Shown one piece after another: positions 28,122 to 36,212 of a DNA stretch of 64,000 bases (position 1 is the first letter of the stretch; each line of letters opens with the position of its first letter). This DNA is from Oxalobacter sp. Lineage in GTDB: Bacteria; Pseudomonadota; Gammaproteobacteria; Burkholderiales; Burkholderiaceae_D. The notes below the pieces were generated by a model. It saw nothing but the letters and a program-made list of their open reading frames with translations. It was not told the DNA's origin and ran no database searches. The DNA lies in contig JAEEYE010000007.1 in NCBI GenBank assembly GCA_016291665.1, forward strand, positions 1 through 64,000. Direction: 5' to 3'. The translations under genes were made by a program, and so were the position numbers.

Positions 28122-28145
28122 GACTGGCTCAATGCGAAACCAGTC
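28122..28145 (-). terminator. Terminator overlapping the stop of the Cys-rich small ORF
   Basis: GACTGG (28122-28127) pairs with CCAGTC (28140-28145). Read on the minus strand the stem is followed by TTTTTT. The stop codon of the 44-codon frame lies in its loop. It ends a transcript from the promoter at about 28301. Confidence 0.65.
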
Positions 28146-28263
28146 CTTTTTGCTTTCCTTCGTCTTTCCGAATTGTCTGTTGGTTCACACAGAAAACATT
28201 TTTTAAAGGAGACTCTGTGCACCAACTGCAGCTGTTATTCTCCCCACATGCTGCTTGGGTCAT
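28129..28263 (-). CDS. Possible 44-residue Cys-rich protein
   Basis: The frame encodes a 44-residue peptide with four Cys (6, 12, 15, 25) in the pattern C-x5-C-x2-C-x9-C, then a Lys/Arg-rich tail. That spacing could bind zinc or an iron-sulfur cluster, or form disulfides. A perfect TATAAT -10 lies 38 bases upstream, and an intrinsic terminator overlaps the stop, so a transcript of about 170 bases is likely. There is no good Shine-Dalgarno before the ATG, so the transcript could instead be a small RNA, with the frame a coincidence. No family is recognised. Confidence 0.4.
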   Translation of the reverse strand: MTQAACGENNSCSWCTESPLKNVFCVNQQTIRKDEGKQKGLVSH

Positions 28264-28300
28264 GTAATACACAAAACTTGCTAGCTACAACTTGGGGAAG

Positions 28301-28306
28301 ATTATA
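28301..28306 (-). promoter_or_regulatory. -10 element of the small minus-strand transcript
   Basis: The plus strand reads ATTATA, so the minus strand carries a perfect TATAAT. Transcription would start near 28294, giving a short leader before the Cys-rich frame. The -35 region is poor. Confidence 0.4.
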
Positions 28307-28449
28307 TCGACACAATCTTCGGACACGGTAAATGACAATATTGTGAAAACGCCCCTGCTTTTGCTTGGACAACCAAAAATCTTAAGGCAGACATAACCAT
28401 GGCAAACATGCCATAATGCATCATCGTCAAATTCAGTCTGGGGAGCGCT

Positions 28450-29691
28450 ATGGAAAACCACACCACAGGAAAAACCAAATCACCCAACGAATACCGTAAA
28501 CGCGTTTTACTCTGTTCGGTCGGCATCTATCCCCAGGTCGTCACAGAAACGCTCTATGCACTCGTAAAAGAAAAAGGCTTTATCCCAACACATGTGCATG
28601 TCATTGGCACAGCCGGTGTTGAGGAAGCTGTCGTCAGCACCCTGCTTCATCCCCGGGTTGGCCAATTCCATGCCCTATGCAGGAATCTTGGTATTGAAGG
28701 ACAGGTCACCTTCAACAAAAGCTGCATCCACGTCATTACCGACAAAAACGGCAGACCTTTATCAGACATCCGCACGCAGGAAGACAATATGGCGACAGCC
28801 AATGCAATTGTCGACATTGTCCGGAAAGAATGCCAGGACGATACCAGCTGCATCCACGTATCGATTGCCGGTGGGCAGAAGTCGCTGTCATTTTTCCTGG
28901 GATACATCCTGTCGATTTTTGCGCAACCACAAGACACCCTGTCACACGTCCTGGTCTCCCCTGAATACGAAAACCTGCCTGAGTTCTTCTATCCGACCCA
29001 GGAGCAGCAGGAATTGCGCGTCATTGACTACCATACGTTTGATGAACGCGTCATCCTGGCTAAAAACGCGAAAGTCACCTTAGCCGACATCCCATTCATT
29101 CGACTTCGGAACAACCTACCAGACAACTTCCTGCGCGAAGGGCCATACTCCGAACTGATTGATTATCTGGACAGCGCCTTGGATCCGATTGAAATGCGCT
29201 TTGACCTGAAAAAGAAAACCGTCATCTGCGATGCGAAAAGTATCGTCTCATCGAACGAGTCGGTCAAACTCCCCCCAATCCCACTGAGTACCCTGCTATG
29301 GCTTGCGGTGCGTAAGAAAAACGGACTTGATGCCATCGATCCATCAGATGATGCCGCCGCACTGGAATACTTTGCCTTTGCACAGGACATTGAAATCTAT
29401 ATCCCCGGCATGCATAGCTCTGACTTGGAGAAGAAAACCGAATTCGACAATGCGCTGAAAAGCTTCAAGGCCAAATTCACGGAAGCCGTTTCCCGAGCCA
29501 ACAATGCCATCCGGAAAGTCTTACCTGAAATCGAACGGTACCGCCGTTTTGAAATTGGCTCCGAGAAGCCCAAGAAAAACGGCCGGTCGCGCAATTCCCT
29601 GTACCAGCTGGTTACCCCATCTGAAAACATCGTCTTGCCTGACGAAATCAAGGACATTACGCTTCGACAGTTTGTTTTTCCGAAGGGCTAG
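28450..29691 (+). CDS. Orphan CRISPR-associated CARF protein, NE0113 family (ring-nuclease/Csm6-like)
   Basis: The 413-residue protein matches the NE0113-type CRISPR-associated family (Cas_NE0113, TIGR02584). A CARF-like Rossmann domain begins LLCSVGIYPQVVTETLYAL (20-38) and contains the conserved SIAGGQK loop (138-144; family form SIAGGRK). CARF domains bind cyclic oligoadenylate made by type III CRISPR complexes; several members cleave it and so switch the response off. The C-terminal part (about 270-413) ends in a winged-helix-like segment (NNAIRKVLPEIERYRRFEIG). I see no R-x4-6-H HEPN RNase motif. No CRISPR array, cas10 or other cas gene lies in the window, so the gene is isolated here. 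Its ATG follows GGGGAGCGCT. Confidence 0.85.
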   Translation: MENHTTGKTKSPNEYRKRVLLCSVGIYPQVVTETLYALVKEKGFIPTHVHVIGTAGVEEAVVSTLLHPRVGQFHALCRNLGIEGQVTFNKSCIHVITDKNGRPLSDIRTQEDNMATANAIVDIVRKECQDDTSCIHVSIAGGQKSLSFFLGYILSIFAQPQDTLSHVLVSPEYENLPEFFYPTQEQQELRVIDYHTFDERVILAKNAKVTLADIPFIRLRNNLPDNFLREGPYSELIDYLDSALDPIEMRFDLKKKTVICDAKSIVSSNESVKLPPIPLSTLLWLAVRKKNGLDAIDPSDDAAALEYFAFAQDIEIYIPGMHSSDLEKKTEFDNALKSFKAKFTEAVSRANNAIRKVLPEIERYRRFEIGSEKPKKNGRSRNSLYQLVTPSENIVLPDEIKDITLRQFVFPKG

Positions 29692-29991
29692 GAAACAGGA
29701 CATTTCGCCTATTAACAAAGGTGACAAACGCAAGGAGGTTATGCCAAGATGCCAGCTGATAGCCTATTGCTGGCAGTGATTACCCCCTTGATATGCGCAC
29801 TGGATAAAGCTCTATTCAGATTTAACAAACAAACGTAATACTATGTTTACAAAAGTATTTTAAAGACAAAACAATGAGAGGAAATGAGCATCCTTTCTCT
29901 TCTTTCTCATTTAAACGAACCAACCAGCCAAAATAGGTAAAATAAGCATTGGCCACCGATAAAGCGCCCTAACCCACGCAAAGTAAAAATC
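29692..29991. other. 300-base gap holding a possible small peptide gene
   Basis: Between the CARF gene and sdaAA lie a 29-codon frame with a full Shine-Dalgarno (separate entry), a short AT-rich hairpin AATACT/AGTATT (29837-29842 and 29854-29859) followed by TT, and an AAATGAG/CTCATTT inverted repeat near 29882-29912. No RNA gene is recognised. Confidence 0.45.
29749..29838 (+). CDS. Possible 29-residue hydrophobic peptide, Fst/Ldr type I toxin-like
   Basis: The frame encodes a 29-residue peptide with a hydrophobic core LLLAVITPLICAL (6-18) and a charged tail (DKALFRFNKQT). A perfect AAGGAGG lies 10 bases before the ATG. The layout (one short membrane helix with a central VI-x-P, then a basic end) resembles membrane-acting type I toxins of the Fst/Ldr group. 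An AT-rich hairpin starts at the stop. I cannot identify an antisense antitoxin RNA. The peptide could be a chance frame, so confidence is low. Confidence 0.35.
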   Translation: MPADSLLLAVITPLICALDKALFRFNKQT

Positions 29992-30876
29992 ATGGCATTC
30001 CAATCCATTAAAGAGTTGCTTGAACAAAACAGCGCCGAAAACATCCCCCTCTGGGAAACAATCCTTAACGATGACTTGACGTCACAGAACATGTCGCGTG
30101 CCGAGTCACTTGAACGGATGCAGTACTTCTGGGATGCGATGAAGCACTCAGTCGACAGCTACGATCCAAAAGACCGTTCCAATAGCGGCTTGGTCGGTGG
30201 CGATGGTGAAAAAATGCGCATGGCAATCGCAAGCGGGCAACTCTATGGCGACACGTTCATGAACGAAATCATCATGTGTGCGCTCAAGGTCAGTGAATGC
30301 AACGCCTGTATGAAGCGGATTGTCGCCACACCAACAGCCGGCTCCTGTGGCGTCATGCCGGCTGTTTTGCTACCAGTTGTCAAAGCCCGACAGATTCCCG
30401 ATACCACCGTCGTGGAAGCCCTCTATATTGCAGCAGGCTTCGGCCAGGTGATTGCGACCCGCTCTTCGATTGCGGGCTCAGAAGGCGGCTGCCAAGCGGA
30501 AGTCGGCACCGCATCGGCGATGGCAGCAACCGCATTAACATGGCTTGGCAACGGCACGGCACAGATGTGTGCCCATGCCTGCTCGATGGCCATTTCCAAC
30601 TTAATGGGACTTGTCTGCGACCCGATTGCCGGACTCGTTGAAATCCCCTGTGTACAGCGCAACGTCATCGGCGCAATGAATGCCATCTCATGTGCCAACA
30701 TGGCCTTGGCGGGCATCTGCCACCGCATCCCGACCGATGAAGTCATTGATGCGATGCGATCAGTCGGTGACTTGATGTCGCCGGACTTCAAAGAAACGGC
30801 TAGGGGAGGCTTAGCGGCTACACCAACAGCCAAAATCATCCTAAAAGAGATCAACCGGAAGAACCAATTCCAGTAG
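29992..30876 (+). CDS. sdaAA: L-serine ammonia-lyase, iron-sulfur type, alpha subunit
   Basis: The 294-residue protein matches the alpha subunit of the oxygen-sensitive [4Fe-4S] L-serine dehydratase, which converts L-serine to pyruvate and ammonia. Characteristic segments are ATPTAGSCGVMPAVL, SIAGSEGGCQAEVGTASAMAA and CDPIAGLVEIPCVQRN, which carry the conserved Cys residues that hold the cluster. Length is typical for a stand-alone alpha chain. The beta subunit gene (sdaAB), often adjacent in Gram-positive bacteria, is not present in this window, so it is either elsewhere or this is an alpha-only enzyme. The following esterase gene starts 52 bases later and may be co-transcribed, ending at the terminator near 31676. 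Confidence 0.9.
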   Translation: MAFQSIKELLEQNSAENIPLWETILNDDLTSQNMSRAESLERMQYFWDAMKHSVDSYDPKDRSNSGLVGGDGEKMRMAIASGQLYGDTFMNEIIMCALKVSECNACMKRIVATPTAGSCGVMPAVLLPVVKARQIPDTTVVEALYIAAGFGQVIATRSSIAGSEGGCQAEVGTASAMAATALTWLGNGTAQMCAHACSMAISNLMGLVCDPIAGLVEIPCVQRNVIGAMNAISCANMALAGICHRIPTDEVIDAMRSVGDLMSPDFKETARGGLAATPTAKIILKEINRKNQFQ

Positions 30877-30928
30877 TCCACTCTCTGCTATACTCTGGGC
30901 AATTGACGATTAACAGACAAAACAGACT

Positions 30929-31666
30929 ATGAACAGCAAATTCCCGACCGAACCCGGTATTTACAATTTCTTGCCGCCTTCCATTCTGGGACACCTGAAG
31001 TTTCAGCCACAACCAGCAACGGGAGAACCATTGCCCCCAGGGATGCATAAGTTAAACGCGTCCTGCGGGGAAGCGGGAGAACGCGACACGATGCTGTACG
31101 TCCCAGAAAGCTTAGACACATCCAAGCCTGCGAAACTTTTGGTCATGTTCCATGGTGCTGGCGGCAGTGCCCAAAAAGTCTTGCCAGACTTCCAGTCAAA
31201 CGCTGACAAACACGGTTTTTTATTGATGCTACCGCAATCCACCTATGCAACTTGGGACTTGACCGTCGGCGGCAATGGTCCAGACCTCATGAAACTCGAA
31301 CAGGCGTTGGTTGACTTAAATACCCATTTCACCATCGATACCAAGCACTTTGCCTTTTGTGGTTTTTCGGATGGGGCAAGCTATGCCCTCTCGATTGGAC
31401 TTTCGAACGGGAACATCCTCTCGCACCTGATTATCCTCTCTGGAGGCTTCATGAATCTGTATGTTCCTCGCGGCAAACCCAAAGTTTTCATTGCGCACAG
31501 TCCAGAAGACGAGCAATTGCCAATGAATACGAGTGGCCTGTTCCATTACAAGGAACTCAAACAGAACGGATACGACGTCGTCTTCCATGAATTCCATGGG
31601 CGACACCTAATCCACCAGCCTGTAGTCGAAGCTGGCATCGACTTCTTCTTAAAAGAAGACCAATAA
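30929..31666 (+). CDS. Alpha/beta hydrolase (phospholipase/carboxylesterase or PHB-depolymerase-like)
   Basis: The 245-residue protein is a serine hydrolase. The nucleophile elbow is CGFSDGASYA with Ser147, the oxyanion region is LLVMFHGAGGS (about 70-80), and the acid and base are in HSPEDEQL and HGRHLIH. This order matches the carboxylesterase/phospholipase and PHB-depolymerase-like group, which cleave carboxylic esters. There is no signal peptide, so the substrate should be intracellular. It lies 52 bases after sdaAA on the same strand, and a strong terminator follows within 10 bases of the stop. The substrate is unknown. Confidence 0.82.
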   Translation: MNSKFPTEPGIYNFLPPSILGHLKFQPQPATGEPLPPGMHKLNASCGEAGERDTMLYVPESLDTSKPAKLLVMFHGAGGSAQKVLPDFQSNADKHGFLLMLPQSTYATWDLTVGGNGPDLMKLEQALVDLNTHFTIDTKHFAFCGFSDGASYALSIGLSNGNILSHLIILSGGFMNLYVPRGKPKVFIAHSPEDEQLPMNTSGLFHYKELKQNGYDVVFHEFHGRHLIHQPVVEAGIDFFLKEDQ

Positions 31667-31675
31667 CGCACACGA

Positions 31676-31709
31676 ACGGCAACAGACCAACACCTGTTGC
31701 CGTCTTTTT
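31676..31709 (+). terminator. Intrinsic terminator after the esterase gene
   Basis: ACGGCAACAG (31676-31685) pairs perfectly with CTGTTGCCGT (31694-31703), followed by CTTTTT. It ends the sdaAA-esterase transcript and separates it from the regulator gene. Confidence 0.9.
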
Positions 31710-31735
31710 AGGTGCCCTAACCGTCGGTAGAGATT

Positions 31736-33019
31736 ATGTCTTTCAAGCAACTAGCCGATTTCATCCAATCACTCACGGAACCACACCTGCTTTTTGATGC
31801 AGAGTACCGGATCATCAGTGTGAACCCAGCATTTAGGAAGTACTGTAACTCACAAAGCAATGTGATTGGAAAAACCTGCTATGAAGTCTCCCACGGCTAT
31901 GAACTGCCCTGCGACCATTCTGGTGAAACATGCCCATTGCGAAAGAGCTTAGAGTCGGGCAAAACTGAGCATGTCTTGCATATGCACAATACGCCAGAAG
32001 GTGAAGAATACGTCAGCATCACGCTCACACCGATTAAGAATGCCAAAGCTGAAACCATTGCCTTTGTTGAGCGGATTAATCCACTGAAAACCGTCCGCCA
32101 CACCCGAGCCGACCAATTAAAAGGTACCTCCCCGGCTTTCAAAACGATGATGGAACTCTTAAACAAAGCAGCCGCCTCAGACATCCCCATTTTGATTGAA
32201 GGAGAAAGTGGTACGGGCAAAAACACGGTTGCCCAATACATCCATCAGTCGGGTAATCGTTGTGGCGCCCCATTTGTCACCGTGGACTGCGCCACATTGA
32301 CAGAGAACCAGTTTGAACAGGACTTCTTTGGGCAAAACGTACCGGGTAGGTCTGAGAAAAACACAAAAACCCAAGGAATCCTTGATAGAGCCAATGGCGG
32401 CACCCTCTTTTTAAACGACATTTCAGGATTATCTGACAGATTACAGGCGAAGATTTCCAGCTTATTGGAGACGGACATCTACAGCTATACCGAGTCTGCC
32501 AATACACAAAAGACCGACATCCGCATCATCGCATCGTGTGCAACAGACCTCTTAAAACAGGTAGAAACTGGTCACTTCCGAAAAGACCTCTACTATCGGC
32601 TTGCACACTTCCCAATTACACTACCCACCTTAAGGGAGCGGCGCGAAGACATTCCTCTTTTAAGTGAATTCTTTCTGAAACAGTTCTCTGACATCGCAAA
32701 TCCGAAAAAGCTCTCAGACATTGCTTGTTACGAGCTCCAGTGTTATGCCTTCCCTGGCAACATCCGGGAACTCAAAAACATCATTGAACGGGCATGTCTG
32801 CTCTGTAATGACACCAACATCTTAGTGGAACACCTGCAACTCCCCCAAAAAGCAAAAGCACCTATAGCGCCTGGAAAAGCCCTTCCCGTGTTTGAGGATG
32901 CAAGCACTCTGCTGGCGCATTTCAAAGGCAACCGAAAAGATCTTGCAGAACACCTTGGCATCAGTGAACGTACGCTTTACCGGAAACTCGCTAAGTTAAA
33001 AGAAAATCCCACGGTTTGA
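31736..33019 (+). CDS. PAS-AAA+-Fis regulator, degenerate sigma54-activator type
   Basis: The 427-residue protein has three parts: a PAS domain (about 8-115) with the CYEVSH...PCDH...CPL cysteine pattern found in some redox- or metal-sensing PAS folds, an enhancer-binding-protein AAA+ domain (about 125-345) and a Fis-type helix-turn-helix (about 380-425, NRKDLAEHLGISERTLYRKL). Walker A is GESGTGKNT (156-164). Walker B reads LFLND (224-228) instead of LFLDE, losing the catalytic Glu. The GAFTGA loop that contacts sigma54 is missing; that region reads FFGQNVPGRSEKNTKTQG. It probably acts as a DNA-binding regulator without sigma54 activation, as TyrR-like relatives do. It lies directly upstream of frc in the same direction, which makes frc a likely target (inference). 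Confidence 0.82.
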   Translation: MSFKQLADFIQSLTEPHLLFDAEYRIISVNPAFRKYCNSQSNVIGKTCYEVSHGYELPCDHSGETCPLRKSLESGKTEHVLHMHNTPEGEEYVSITLTPIKNAKAETIAFVERINPLKTVRHTRADQLKGTSPAFKTMMELLNKAAASDIPILIEGESGTGKNTVAQYIHQSGNRCGAPFVTVDCATLTENQFEQDFFGQNVPGRSEKNTKTQGILDRANGGTLFLNDISGLSDRLQAKISSLLETDIYSYTESANTQKTDIRIIASCATDLLKQVETGHFRKDLYYRLAHFPITLPTLRERREDIPLLSEFFLKQFSDIANPKKLSDIACYELQCYAFPGNIRELKNIIERACLLCNDTNILVEHLQLPQKAKAPIAPGKALPVFEDASTLLAHFKGNRKDLAEHLGISERTLYRKLAKLKENPTV

Positions 33020-33033
33020 GAGCATTAGGCCAC

Positions 33034-33092
33034 ATCAAAGCTTGATTTAAACCGCCTATCTTGTAAAATATAAGGGCTATATATCAAGCTTG
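33034..33092 (+). promoter_or_regulatory. Promoter with two similar palindromes upstream of frc
   Basis: ATCAA-AGC-TTGAT (33034-33046) is an imperfect palindrome overlapping a possible -35 TTGATT (33042-33047). A -10-like TAAAAT (33064-33069) follows at 16 bases. A second copy, ATCAAGCTTG (33083-33092), lies just after the expected start site. AAGCTTGAT and ATCAAGCTT are exact inverted copies about 45 bases apart. This fits a two-site operator around the promoter. The rest of the leader, to 33237, holds weaker hairpins (for example GAAGCT/AGCTTC near 33158) and the palindrome GTTGTACAAC (33211-33220). Confidence 0.45.
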
Positions 33093-33237
33093 CTGTGTTT
33101 TAGGAATCTTTCCTGAAAGATAGCAAATAGAAAGTAGTACTTTAGTGCTGTAAAGCGAAGCTTTCTTTCTGCAGAGCTTCCTTCAGGTTGTTCTGTGGAA
33201 AAAAACTGTAGTTGTACAACGACAAGGAAATTAAGAA

Positions 33238-34527
33238 ATGACTAAACCATTAGAAGGTATCAATGTTCTTGATATGACTCACGTTCAGGCAGGTCCTGCT
33301 TGTACCCAGATGATGGGTTTCCTGGGCGCTAACGTCATCAAGATTGAACGCCGTGGCTCCGGTGACATGACCCGTGGCTGGCTGCAGGATAAACCAGGCG
33401 TTGACTCCCTGTACTTCACCATGTTCAATGGTAACAAACGTTCCATCGAACTGGATATGAAGTCCCCACAGGGTAAAGACGTTCTGACCAAACTGGTCAA
33501 ACAGTCTGACGTTCTGGTCGAAAACTTCGGCCCTGGTGTTCTGGATCGTCTGGGCTTCTCCTGGGAAAAGATCCAGGAACTGAACCCACGTATGATCGTT
33601 GCATCCGTTAAGGGCTATGCAGAAGGTCATGCTAACGAACACCTGAAAGTCTATGAAAACGTTGCACAGTGCTCCGGCGGTGCAGCAGCTACCACCGGTT
33701 TCTGGGATGGTCCTCCAACCGTTTCCGGCGCAGCTCTGGGTGACACCAACTCCGGTATGCACCTGTTGATCGGTATTCTCGCTGCCCTGCGTATGCGTGA
33801 ACTCACCGGTAAGGGTCAGAAAGTCGCTTGCGCAATGCAGGACTGCGTTCTGAACTTGGTTCGTATCAAACTGCGTGACCAGCAGCGTCTGGAACGTAAC
33901 GGTATCCTGGCAGAATACCCACAGGCTCAGCCTAACTTCTGCTTCGATAAAGATGGCAAACCAATGACTTTCGATAACATCGACTCTGTACCACGTGGCG
34001 GTAACGCTGGTGGTGGCGGTCAGCCAGGCTGGATGCTGAAATGTAAACCAGCTCACTCCGGCGACAATGACTGCTACGTCTACTTCACCATCGCTGCTAA
34101 TATGTGGCCACAGATCTGCGATATGATCGACAAACCAGAATGGAAAGACGACCCAGCATACAACACCTTCGAAGGTCGTGTTGACAAGCTGATGGACATC
34201 TTCGCATTCATCGAAACCAAGTTTACTGACAAGGATAAATTCGAAGTCACCAACTGGGCTGCTGAATACGGCATCCCTTGCGGTCCTGTCATGTCTATGA
34301 AGGATCTGGCTGTCGATCCATCCCTGCGTAAAGTTGGTACCGTTGTTGAAGTCACCGACGAAGTTCGTGGTAACTACCTGACCGTTGGCGCTCCATTCAA
34401 GTTCTCTGCTTTCAAACCAGAAATCACCCGTGCTCCATTGCTGGGCGAACACTCTGTTGAAATCCTGAAAGAACTGGGTTACAGCGACGCTGATGTTCAG
34501 TCCATGAAAGACAACGCTGTTATCTAA
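33238..34527 (+). CDS. frc: Formyl-CoA:oxalate CoA-transferase
   Basis: The 429-residue class III CoA-transferase moves CoA from formyl-CoA to oxalate, giving oxalyl-CoA, the substrate of oxalyl-CoA decarboxylase in oxalate respiration. Asp169 (in ALGDTNSG), the residue that forms the acyl-aspartyl intermediate, and the mobile glycine loop GGGGQ at 258-262 sit exactly where they do in the Oxalobacter formigenes enzyme. The sequence follows my memory of that protein closely, but with many substitutions, suggesting another Oxalobacter species. AAGGAA precedes the ATG. Codons are markedly biased (CTG, GGT, CGT, AAC, ATC), unlike the neighbours, as expected of a very highly expressed gene. It is monocistronic, closed by a UUCG-loop terminator. 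No oxc is seen nearby. Confidence 0.97.
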   Translation: MTKPLEGINVLDMTHVQAGPACTQMMGFLGANVIKIERRGSGDMTRGWLQDKPGVDSLYFTMFNGNKRSIELDMKSPQGKDVLTKLVKQSDVLVENFGPGVLDRLGFSWEKIQELNPRMIVASVKGYAEGHANEHLKVYENVAQCSGGAAATTGFWDGPPTVSGAALGDTNSGMHLLIGILAALRMRELTGKGQKVACAMQDCVLNLVRIKLRDQQRLERNGILAEYPQAQPNFCFDKDGKPMTFDNIDSVPRGGNAGGGGQPGWMLKCKPAHSGDNDCYVYFTIAANMWPQICDMIDKPEWKDDPAYNTFEGRVDKLMDIFAFIETKFTDKDKFEVTNWAAEYGIPCGPVMSMKDLAVDPSLRKVGTVVEVTDEVRGNYLTVGAPFKFSAFKPEITRAPLLGEHSVEILKELGYSDADVQSMKDNAVI

Positions 34528-34551
34528 TAGCTTTGCACCTTTCATTAAAAG

Positions 34552-34577
34552 CGGCACTCTTCGGGGTGCCGTTTTTT
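34552..34577 (+). terminator. UUCG-tetraloop terminator of frc
   Basis: CGGCACTC (34552-34559) pairs with GGGTGCCG (34564-34571) around a TTCG loop, followed by six T. On the other strand the hairpin is followed by TTTT, so it may also end the convergent acetyltransferase operon. Confidence 0.92.
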
Positions 34578-34592
34578 ATCCCCATGACCTCC

Positions 34593-35117
34593 TTATCTCC
34601 CCCTCAGCGCTTTTGCCATAAAAACCGTCATTGCCGTGTGTCCTGACTGACCCAGTGGTGCTGGCAAATCCCGATACCCCTGCTTTCTATAGAGCGACAC
34701 CGCATCCTTAAATGCAGGGATCGATTCCAGGTATACCCTGGCATACCCTGCCCCAACCGCTTTTTCTTCAACAAAACGCAGCAGTGACCGCCCAACACCT
34801 TTCCCCCTGACCTCAGGCAACGCATAGAATTTGACGATTTCTGCCATATCTTCAGGCAAGCCTGCCGTCGGGTAGAAGCCGCACCCTGCACAGACACGGC
34901 CGTGCCATTCCACCACCCAGTATCCTGCCCTTTCTACGTCAAAAACCTGTGAAAGCGTATCAGTCTCTGGATCATCATAGACGCTATGGATCTTGGGCGC
35001 TTGGAACTCCTCAAACGCCTGACGGATGATACGGGCTACCGCTTGGTTATCCGCAGGTGTAATCTCCCTGAACCGAAACACCTCACCATCGACAACGTAC
35101 GCTCCAGATATGCCCAT
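34593..35117 (-). CDS. GNAT-family N-acetyltransferase (cluster end)
   Basis: The 174-residue protein has a clear GNAT acetyl-CoA site (VRGKGVGRSLL, 103-113), preceded by the strand-turn MAEIVKFYALPE and followed by a helix and VYLESIPAFKDAVSLYRKQGY. It would acetylate an amine of an unknown small molecule or protein. It is the last gene of the minus-strand sulfur-type cluster, 12 bases after the flavoprotein gene, so it is co-transcribed. The acceptor may be an intermediate of that pathway or an antimetabolite, but nothing in the sequence shows which. Confidence 0.85.
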   Translation of the reverse strand: MGISGAYVVDGEVFRFREITPADNQAVARIIRQAFEEFQAPKIHSVYDDPETDTLSQVFDVERAGYWVVEWHGRVCAGCGFYPTAGLPEDMAEIVKFYALPEVRGKGVGRSLLRFVEEKAVGAGYARVYLESIPAFKDAVSLYRKQGYRDLPAPLGQSGHTAMTVFMAKALRGR

Positions 35118-35129
35118 CTTGTCACCCCT

Positions 35130-36185
35130 TCAATCAAAAACAGGGGTTTCCACGCCTAATACTTTATGGAGTTTTGGGGAAGTCGTTGTATATTGCAGGT
35201 GTACCCGCTTCTTAGGGAAGACGAACGTACTGGCAGCAAAAGCAGCCAACGCCGCTTCATGAAAGCCCGAGAGGATCAATTTCTTCTTGCCAGGATAGGT
35301 ATTGATATCTCCCACAGCAAAGATACCCGGAATGTTCGTCATGAATTTTTCCGTATCGACCACAATCTGACGACGGTCAATTTCCAGTCCCCAGTTGGCA
35401 ATCGGTCCCAGTTTCGGCGAAAGGCCAAAAAAGACCAACAACGCATCTAAAGGAAGACGCCGCGTTACGCCATCTGCACCTGAAACCTTGATTTCCGTGA
35501 GCCTGCCGTTCTGCGTTTCAAAACCTGCGACTTGACCGATCAATGCCTGCATCAGGAAGTCTTCGCACAACGCCTTCATCTTAGTCACAGACGCAGGCGC
35601 TGCACGGTACCCTTCACGACGGTGGAGCAAGATGACTGACTCTGCGATATCCACGAGCTTTAACGTCCAGTCAAGCGCCGAATCGCCCCCGCCGCAGATT
35701 ACCAAGTTTTTACCACGAAAAGCTTCAGGATCTTTGACACGGTAAAAAAGCTGAGTTCCTTCAAACTGTTCAATGCCTTCAACCGGCAAAACCCTCGGTT
35801 GGAAAGCCCCCACCCCCGCTGCAATAAAAACCGTCTTTGCAATAAACCGGGTATCCGCTGAAGTGGTGACATCAAAAAAACCATCATCACGCTTGGCTAC
35901 ATGCGTAACTTCCTGTCCCAAATGATACGTCGGTTTGAACGGCTCAATCTGCTTTAAGAGGTTTTCTGTAAGCTCAATCCCCGTAACACTGGGCGCCGCA
36001 GGAATGTCATAAATGGGCTTATCAGGATACAGTTCCACACACTGCCCCCCCACATAAGGCAGGGAATCAATGACATGTGCCTTGATTTCAAGGAGCCCCA
36101 GCTCAAAAACCTGGAAAAGCCCAACGGGGCCTGCCCCGACAATCACAGCATCCGCTTCAATCGATTGATTTGTATTTCTTTCCAT
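35130..36185 (-). CDS. Ferredoxin--NADP reductase type 2 (TrxB-like flavoprotein)
   Basis: The 351-residue protein has an N-terminal FAD Rossmann motif ([11 protein letters not shown]), then YVGGQC, an NADPH motif [12 protein letters not shown] near the middle and a C-terminal FAD contact [15 protein letters not shown]. This matches the thioredoxin-reductase-like ferredoxin/flavodoxin-NADP reductases (YumC type), which lack the CxxC redox pair of true thioredoxin reductase. It would pass electrons between NADPH and ferredoxin or flavodoxin. The ATG at 36185 is used; a GTG lies four codons upstream. It sits between the cupin and the acetyltransferase genes, suggesting a reductive step in the cluster's pathway (inference). 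Confidence 0.88.
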   Translation of the reverse strand: MERNTNQSIEADAVIVGAGPVGLFQVFELGLLEIKAHVIDSLPYVGGQCVELYPDKPIYDIPAAPSVTGIELTENLLKQIEPFKPTYHLGQEVTHVAKRDDGFFDVTTSADTRFIAKTVFIAAGVGAFQPRVLPVEGIEQFEGTQLFYRVKDPEAFRGKNLVICGGGDSALDWTLKLVDIAESVILLHRREGYRAAPASVTKMKALCEDFLMQALIGQVAGFETQNGRLTEIKVSGADGVTRRLPLDALLVFFGLSPKLGPIANWGLEIDRRQIVVDTEKFMTNIPGIFAVGDINTYPGKKKLILSGFHEAALAAFAASTFVFPKKRVHLQYTTTSPKLHKVLGVETPVFD

Positions 36186-36212
36186 TCCAAAACACACCTA
36201 TATTCTTAGTCC

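Noticed and set aside
28141-29991. CRISPR array beside the CARF gene
   Set aside because: I looked for regularly spaced direct repeats on both sides and found none.
33250-34557. 435-codon minus-strand frame opposite frc
   Set aside because: It mirrors frc almost exactly; the strong codon bias of frc leaves the opposite strand stop-free. The translation has no family character, and frc is certain.
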